From NCBI GenBank assembly GCA_019828545.1, contig JACVRA010000201.1, positions 1-14,283 on the forward strand: DNA of 14,283 nt, given 5' to 3'. The notes under the pieces were generated by a model. The model saw nothing but the letters and a program-made list of their open reading frames with translations, was not told the origin of the DNA and did not search any database. The DNA comes from Paracamarosporium sp. OC-R06-R3 (lineage: Eukaryota; Ascomycota; Dothideomycetes; Pleosporales; Didymosphaeriaceae). Each line of letters begins with the position of its first letter. Position 1 is the first letter of the stretch. Both the position numbers and the translations under genes were made by a program. Shown here piece after piece: positions 9,379 through 14,283 of this stretch.

Positions 9379-10203
9379 TTAGATGTCTTCTTCTTCTTCT
9401 TCGACTCACTCTTGGAGCGTCGCGCCAACGGGGCAGTCTTGGATGACGATTGGCTTCTTGGACGGGGGCGTCGGCAGCATTTCCTCGTCCTCCTCTTTTG
9501 ACATCTTGGCCTGTTGCAGCGACTTCGCATAATGAATGTAGGGTAACGTGGACATGAGTGTGAGAGGGCGCACATAGTGGCCAATGAGTAGAATGTTTTG
9601 GTCGGTGGATGCGCGATCTACCGTGTCCAGAGCGCGCATGTACTCGAGCATGTTGTCATTGTACACTCGCTAGAGATGTGGCTGAAAACGCCAGAGGAGC
9701 CGTATCGAGTTGGGCAGCCGATGTAAACGGGGTCTGTTCGCTTATGGGTGAAAGAAGATCTCGCACATCGAGCTCAGATCACGATGTAGCGGAATGGATT
9801 CGTATATGATATTCATCGCAATGGAAATGTCTACGTCGTTGTCTGTCTGACTAAAGAACGTGCTGAGGGCGGTGGCAATGTACCGGGAAGCCTTGATCTC
9901 TGGTGGACACTGGGACGTATACAGGTAGGCAACCTGGTCATTCTGAAACTCCTAACCGATCTTGTGCGCGAGCTGCTTGTCGTGCAGCAGCAGCAAGAGA
10001 CTGACCAGATCGTTGTTGCGCCATGGTGACAGGATTGCTGTCATAAGGATGGTTTAACGGGTCTATTCTTACAGAAAGCGGACGATCGTCTTGATGGAGA
10101 ATTTGGGGTTCTTTGCAACGTGTGCTCCATCGCACACGAGGAAAGAGATGAGACTGAGGAGGGTGGAAGGGTATGGCAACACCAAAGGTCTAGCTCGCAG
10201 CAT
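9379..10203 (-). pseudogene. Decayed gene of 275 codons, first of the compact cluster; unknown product
   Basis: The frame starts at ATG 10203 (context aagATGC) and ends at TAA 9381-9379 without any frameshift. It carries seven in-frame stops, beginning at 10071, 10065, 10056, 9954, 9744, 9672 and 9408. Six are TAA or TAG. Coding character is strong between the stops: synonymous positions favour C and G (ctg gtc, gag atc aag, gcc acc gcc ctc) and the residues look like a folded protein. The N-terminus (residues 1-25) is hydrophobic, and a Leu-rich segment LVSLLLLLHDK lies near 65-75. The C-terminus turns acidic (KEEDEE, then a run of Glu encoded by a GAA tract at 9387-9402). Its TAA lies 5 nt before the next ATG. 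If the TGA at 9408 was original, the gap is 32 nt. No known family was recognised. Confidence 0.75.
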
Positions 10204-10613
10204 CTTAACTAGATACTAAAGTCCTGAGACTGTTCGTTTTTTAGTAGATCTATAATCTTACAATGAGGAATGAACCCAGCCACTCGGGGTTCGGCCCTCT
10301 TTGCTTCACAACACCGAGCGGTTGTTAGGCCCGATGTGGGACCCTAGTGAGGCGGTATCGCATCGGACCTACGCATTAATTGTTATATCTTTACACGAAG
10401 CTGTTGAGCTTAGGGACCTGATCAATCAGCAGCGCCAATCGTAAGAAGTAGGAATCGTAAGGAGAATGTAAAGATCCGCTATGAAAGACGTAGACGATCC
10501 TTGGTTCCCTAGCGATTCGTTTCTATTCTAAATCACTCTGGGTGGTCATCTAATCAAAATTTACGCCACTCGACGCGCACGCTGTATCACCCCTTTCACT
10601 CATTGCAGTTCTT
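10204..10613. other. Gene-free gap upstream of the compact cluster
   Basis: No reading frame stands out. A GC-richer patch at about 10280-10370 contains complementary segments such as acaac and gttgt and looks structured, but I could not assign it to a tRNA or an LTR. The part next to 10203 is AT-rich and may hold the promoter of the minus-strand gene that starts there. Confidence 0.35.
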
Positions 10614-11291
10614 TTACCCTTTTGGATTGAATTTGGACATATGCGCTAGCAATTTCCCATCAACAAGGTCAATTTGACCAACCTATACTGAGCTCATAAC
10701 CACAACGTACTGAATCTTTATCAAAGAGGAGTGACTATCGTAGATTGCTACGTCCGTGCCAGAATTTTCAATATTAGTTTGAACCCTGTGCCTAGTTCTC
10801 AATAGGCACCAAAGCGGAGTTGAATCTCGTTAACCTCGCTTTACGGACACGGTGGGACGCCGTAAGCGATGTAACTCTTTTGGCCACAGAAACGCCACAA
10901 ACCTGTAGCTAAAAGAGGAGCTCACAGCGCCACGTTGGTCGATAACGTTGATATGCTATACATCCGATTGATTGCGAAAGGTCTCGGGCACGTCAGAGCC
11001 GGGAATGTCACCGATGTATCCACATAGCATGCGCTCCGGTCCAGACTCCTTAGACACTGCGGCAAAGATAAGGGTAAATTATCGACGAGAGAGATAAACC
11101 CCGTATGCCATTCTAGTGCGAGCGGATTTGATGATATGGTGTTTCAGGCAGTAGATGGCTTGCCCTGCTAACCCCTGTGCCAACAGAGACGAACTAGTCC
11201 GGTCGCCTAAGCTTAGATGCCATGCGCCCGCAAAGACTGCCTGGTCACTGTTATGGGACATTCCTAGCATGCAGTAGCGGAGCCGGAACAA
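10614..11291 (-). pseudogene. Probable decayed protein gene, unknown function
   Basis: A single minus-strand frame runs 226 codons with only four internal stops, all TAA or TAG (11081, 10958, 10832, 10685), ending at TAA 10616-10614. There is no frameshift. The best stretch follows the first stop (about 11078-10960, including SKESGPERMLCGY) and the third (10829-10686). Codons there often end in C or G, as in the stronger genes at 10203 and 9373. The true start is unclear; an ATG lies near 11275. It is the farthest upstream member of the minus-strand series, separated from the next gene by 410 nt, far more than the 5-21 nt gaps seen downstream. No family was recognised. If it belongs to the same element, it decayed by the same point-mutation process. 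Confidence 0.4.
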
Positions 11292-11348
11292 CCGGTACCT
11301 AAAGGAAGGCGCCTGTTAACGGGCATACCAATAAGATGGATTGGGCCT

Positions 11349-11374
11349 AGCTTGACAGGGGTACCTGTCTAGCT
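11349..11374. repeat. Short hairpin, 11-bp arms with one mismatch
   Basis: agcttgacagg (11349-11359) pairs with cctgtctagct (11364-11374) around a 4-nt loop. A second inverted pair, TAAGCTG/CAGCTTA, lies immediately to its right. Together with the foldback at 11451 this makes the 11.3-11.6 kb interval rich in inverted repeats. No gene is evident in 11292-11450. Confidence 0.5.
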
Positions 11375-11450
11375 GCAGGCTAAGCTGCACTAAACAGCAT
11401 CTGCTTTGACAGAGGATACAGCTTAGTGTGATACGTCCCTAGGCTTAAGG

Positions 11451-11575
11451 CAACACCAAGCTGAGTTTTATACTATTATTAATAGTATTGTACACAAGAT
11501 CAAGGCCGGCCCGCGCATTGCTCAAGAACAGCCGGGCCGGTCTTTGACTGGCCCAAAGGCCTCAGGGTGGTGTTG
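11451..11575. repeat. Nested foldback (inverted-repeat) element of about 125 bp
   Basis: The outer arms caacaccaagctgag (11451-11465) and ctcagggtggtgttg (11561-11575) pair at 13 of 15 positions. Inside lie a perfect odd palindrome with 9-bp arms (ATACTATTA/TAATAGTAT, 11470-11488) and a GC stem, CCGGCCCG/CGGGCCGG, with a 19-nt loop, starting at about 11508. An AGG triplet flanks both sides and could be a target duplication. It could be a MITE-like element or part of a retrotransposon LTR. A TATATA motif just to the right (about 11598) would suit an LTR read on the minus strand, but no clean LTR termini were found. Confidence 0.55.
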
Positions 11576-12254
11576 AGGAGAGATGGGGAGACACTTTATA
11601 TAGACTCCAAAGCAGACTATGCCTAATCCGGTAATCGACGATAGACTTCTGGTGTTGCTGGTCGAGTTGTTGAACAATATATGATGCTCTAAGGCAACTC
11701 AGGAGCCTGCGTACGCTTCCAGTCTTCCGTCAATCGTATGCTTCCAGTCCTCCCATCGACGGTAGGACCGGATAAAAGACATGGCGATCTTCGAAACACT
11801 CTCCAGAGCATGAGAAACAAGATACTCGAGACGATACAACTGTCTGGCTCAGGTCAGCGATTACATTATTCACCGGTATTATTATCCTCTTTCTAGAGTT
11901 GGGGAACTGCGGAGATCGTACGCTTCTGCGGATCTGCAACTGCTCATAAATGTTTCGAAGACGCTTTACGTGGAGAATATTTGTAATATAGCGCGTGGAT
12001 CTTAGGAGGTTCTAGACACCGACGAAGACCTGGACTACTTCTATGCGCTTCGTGATTGTTTCTGTATTGGGCAGCAATTTGTTAATATCGTGATAAACTA
12101 TGAATAAAAAGTTGTCAGTTGCCAGGCAAAAGACAGCAAGCGCTAACGACGCGTCAGCTAATCACACTGATAGATTAATTCGCCAAAACTCAGGAATGGC
12201 TACTGGGCACTGCGGAATAATACTAGGACGAGCAGGAAAGTTCTTGGTATGTGA
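11562..12254 (-). pseudogene. Possible decayed reading frame, unknown product
   Basis: One minus-strand frame runs about 230 codons between a TGA at 12257-12255 and a TGA at 11564-11562, with only three internal stops (12164, 12014 and 11732). About eleven would be expected by chance. The longest stop-free part, before 11732, has ordinary protein composition, with basic stretches such as KRLRNIYEQL, but no family I recognise. It has no clear start codon and no intron. A 61-codon intact ORF on the plus strand (12100-12285) overlaps it and is the main rival. The 3' end runs into the foldback DNA at 11451-11575. Low stop density is the only real support, and many frames were scanned, so confidence is low. 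Confidence 0.25.
11710..11757. repeat. Two-copy imperfect direct repeat, period 25 bp
   Basis: cgtacgcttccagtcttcc at 11710-11728 recurs as cgtatgcttccagtcctcc at 11735-11753, with two mismatches in 19. A partial third copy, cgtacgcttc, lies near 11918. It falls inside the weak decayed frame. Confidence 0.5.
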
Positions 12255-12257
12255 TCA

Positions 12258-12583
12258 AGTGTATATTATACATAACAAACTGTAGAGTTTATGCTACACA
12301 ATCAATCTTACATCCCACTTCAACTTCATTAGTATTGCTGATCTCGTCACGATCGCCATAGGATTAAAGCAAGGCTGCGGAACAACCTTCGGTTGGGGAG
12401 CGATGGGGGCAGAAGGGTGAGTGTGGAGCGTAATTGTGCTATGGTACCTCGACCTTGATTTCATGCTGATTATTTACTTTGTCGTCTGTAGGCCCGTACG
12501 TGTAACAGCTCCTCTGTGGCCCAGCATTTCCACCTTTAGCTTGCGTAGCTAGCATCTAGCCGACAATCGTATAGTGGCCTAGG
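12258..12583. other. Spacer downstream of the dioxygenase gene
   Basis: This stretch lies beyond the dioxygenase stop codon and probably includes its 3' UTR. No reading frame, RNA gene or clear repeat was seen. Confidence 0.5.
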
Positions 12584-13836
12584 TCAACCACTTTCCACCA
12601 CCCTTGTAAACCTAGTCGAAGGTGCATCATTCGGATCAAAGTCTGGAAGATCTAGGGCCGGAAACACCTTCTGAACCTTGCGCGCCAGGTATTGCGACCA
12701 GCTTCCGGTAACCTCGCGAAACGTTGTAGCAGCCCATCGCAGCTCAGCTAGCCGGATCTCTTCTTCACTCAAAGGAGGAAGATTATCTAGTGACAGGGGT
12801 TTCATTTCGGCGTTCCAGGCAAAGTCGAAGAAGAGGGGGAACGAGAAGCGTGGGGAATCCAGCACAGGACGACAGACGCGATGGGGGCGCGATCGGTAGC
12901 GACCGTGCGTGAGCTGGTCAAACATATCGCCGACTGCTTGTTATTTAGCTTTGCATTGGTGGTGTATGGGGGTGAAGGATAAGCTATTGCTTACCGTTTA
13001 TTACGAAGGAGTTCTCCATGATGGGAACGTCTACCCACTTGTCGGAAGGGGAGAGAATCTTCAGAACCACTGTGAGTTATAGCTGCCAGACTTGGAAGGG
13101 TGATTCACTACCTGGAGGCCGGGCGAATCTACCTTAAGGATGGTAAGATAACCGAAGTCTATAGACCATGATGAGCAGAGTTTCAAGAACTATTTTGGGC
13201 CTTCTAACCCGTGTGTTCGCCAATTCCGAAGCTCTCCTGATTACTCCTCTTCTGCCTATCAATAGCATTGTTCTCAATAGGCATATATTTGAAGCATCGA
13301 AAGAGCACTACTGGCTCCGGCTCTAGCAAACGCTTGCGCAACTCGTCTTTACCCAAGCCCAAGCCTGACGAGAACACGTCCGTCAGTGTGTTCCCCAGCT
13401 TTGTCACCTCGTTCACGTACTCCAACACTGTATGCCGCATGTCGGGGAGTACTTTGTCGGGGAACTGGTTCTTACCATGCAGTGGCAGACCAATGAGCGG
13501 ATGGTTATCAGCATGCTCAGGGCCGACGTACAACCCTTCCTTCCAGTCAATGTGGCCGTGTGTATGCTCGCCGCCGAGCGGCATGTAGCCCCGCCAGGCC
13601 ACGCCCCCCGTGCGCACATCGAGAGCTGCCTTAGCTTCAGGAGGTAGGTCAAAGAAGGCGTGCGAGATGGAAAGCAGAGATGATTGGACTTGGGGAGGTA
13701 CTCCAGTGTCTGTGATGAGGAAGAAGCCCCATGTTGAAGCAGCGTCGTGTATAACTTGAATGGCGTGGTGGGCTTCCGAAGAATGGGGCTCGCTAAGGTA
13801 CGCTGCGAGACTGACAATGGGAATCTGCTCGTCCAT
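12584..13836 (-). CDS. 2-oxoglutarate/Fe(II)-dependent dioxygenase, isopenicillin-N-synthase-like, four exons
   Basis: Soluble oxidoreductase of the isopenicillin N synthase/flavonol synthase fold; such enzymes use O2 and usually 2-oxoglutarate to hydroxylate, desaturate or cyclise small molecules. The substrate cannot be told. My model joins 13836-13209, 13158-13112, 13058-12995 and 12933-12584, giving 362 aa in one frame. Introns are 13208-13159, 13111-13059 and 12994-12934, all GT-AG. Residues 4-120 resemble the DIOX_N domain, including the family-like WRGYMPLGGE and DWKEGLYVG. The catalytic domain spans about 175-290. Fe ligands are His208 and Asp210 (HTD, rebuilt across intron 1) and His264 (PHRV); Arg275 and Ser277 form the RxS co-substrate motif. 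The ATG at 13836 (MDEQIPIVSL) is preferred because the 15 codons upstream begin with TTG. The gene appears complete and functional, unlike everything to its left. Confidence 0.93.
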
Positions 13837-14283
13837 CCTGGGATGCAATCGTGCTGGAACAAGTTTCCAAGTTGTGCTCAACTGATCGTTATGTTACCCC
13901 GCACAACAATCGAACACGACTTAGCATCACGTGCTAGAAGGTTGTGGTTCCCCTTTAGGCAGGTCAGGACGCAGGTCACCTGTACATGATTTTTACCCAG
14001 GAGGTAGGTCATCTATACCTATGTTTTACCTCGGCTGTACCTGCACCCCTGCGCAAATCACGTGAGGCTCCACTAAGCTTAATATGGAAGTGAATGGTTA
14101 GAAACAACAATTGTTAACCATTCGGGAACAATCGCAAATGTATTGCTGGGTGACAATAGCATGGGTCATGGATTAACAGGAGATGTTTAAATCACCGGTT
14201 CTAACACCTTTACACTTTTTCCGCAGATCGTTCATTTCTACGTCGTATCCGATTGTAACTACGTCACATAGTTTCTATAAGGC
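13837..14283 (-). promoter_or_regulatory. Upstream region of the dioxygenase gene
   Basis: No gene is seen here. The stretch holds two CACGTG boxes (13928-13933 and 14059-14064), the usual core for fungal bHLH factors, and an odd-length palindrome, caggtcacctg, at 13972-13982. Three TACCT copies lie between about 14010 and 14045. The boxes sit about 95 and 225 nt before the chosen ATG, a reasonable promoter distance. That they regulate the gene is inference from position only. Confidence 0.35.
14092..14123. repeat. Inverted repeat with 9-bp perfect arms
   Basis: GAATGGTTA at 14092-14100 pairs with TAACCATTC at 14115-14123 across 14 nt. The perfect palindrome AACAATTGTT at 14106-14115 overlaps the spacer and the right arm. 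It lies about 260 nt upstream of the dioxygenase start. It could be a dimeric factor site or a transposon scar. Confidence 0.5.

Noticed and set aside
8906..9382. 158-codon plus-strand ORF
   Set aside because: It is antisense to the 9373-8106 gene, which has the better codon pattern and residue composition. The plus-strand ORF looks open only because of the GC-rich third positions opposite.
10280..10370. tRNA-like or LTR-like GC-rich patch
   Set aside because: It lacks a proper B-box, no cloverleaf could be drawn, and no LTR ends were seen.
11571..11675. Possible short solo LTR (TG...CA ends, TATA box)
   Set aside because: At 105 bp it is too short for a usual LTR. The terminal repeats match at only 5 of 6 positions, and no target duplication or adjoining primer-binding site was found.
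11446..11698. 9-bp direct repeat taaggcaac (11446 and 11690) as a target-site duplication
   Set aside because: The enclosed segment does not begin and end with matching termini, and 9-bp repeats occur by chance in 14 kb.
13268..13989. Plus-strand ORFs and the 149-codon minus-strand frame over the dioxygenase
   Set aside because: All are shadows of the dioxygenase exons, which have complete catalytic motifs.
1..14283. CRISPR array, rRNA or bacterial operon signals
   Set aside because: No regularly spaced repeats, rRNA-like blocks or ribosome-binding-site-led gene starts were seen. The spliced gene indicates a fungus.

Overview
The window looks like nuclear DNA of a filamentous ascomycete. 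The one clearly intact gene, an isopenicillin-N-synthase-like 2-oxoglutarate/Fe(II) dioxygenase at the right end (minus strand), needs three short GT-AG introns of 50, 53 and 61 nt, which is typical of that group. Nothing here looks bacterial: there are no ribosome-binding-site-led operons, and no rRNA, tRNA or CRISPR was seen.

Most of the rest (about 1-12.3 kb) holds decayed, intronless coding sequence, nearly all on the minus strand. Two frames are very convincing. One runs 324 codons at 4624-3653 and contains 8 in-frame stops; the other runs 275 codons at 10203-9379 and contains 7. Neither has a frameshift. A third gene (9373-8106) carries 5 in-frame stops and two frameshifts. Most stops are TAG or TAA, as expected from CAG, CAA or TGG by C-to-T change at CpA. 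This is the signature of repeat-induced point mutation (RIP), although I could not compute RIP indices. Going downstream on the minus strand from 10203, four reading frames follow at gaps of 5, 21 and 21 nt. The first two are strong and the last two are tentative. At the left end a probable multi-span membrane protein (1644-989) follows another decayed frame (2213-1678) after 33 nt. Such tight, one-directional, intronless packing is unusual for fungal host genes and recalls a DNA virus-like or large mobile element. I recognise none of these proteins, so that origin is inference.

Layout: 1-988, no convincing gene; 989-2213, two decayed genes with an 11-residue repeat; 2214-3652, GC-rich stretch with competing frames; 3653-4624, decayed gene with a basic/glycine-rich segment; 4625-5105, no firm gene; 5106-5330 (+), small intact two-helix membrane ORF; 5331-7424, AT-richer and gene-poor with two small tandem repeats; 7425-10203, compact decayed cluster; 10614-12254, two weaker decayed frames with foldback DNA between and over them; 12584-13836, dioxygenase; 13837-14283, its upstream region.

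No cooperation between the dioxygenase and the decayed genes is suggested. The dioxygenase is probably the host flank, and the rest an inactivated insertion.
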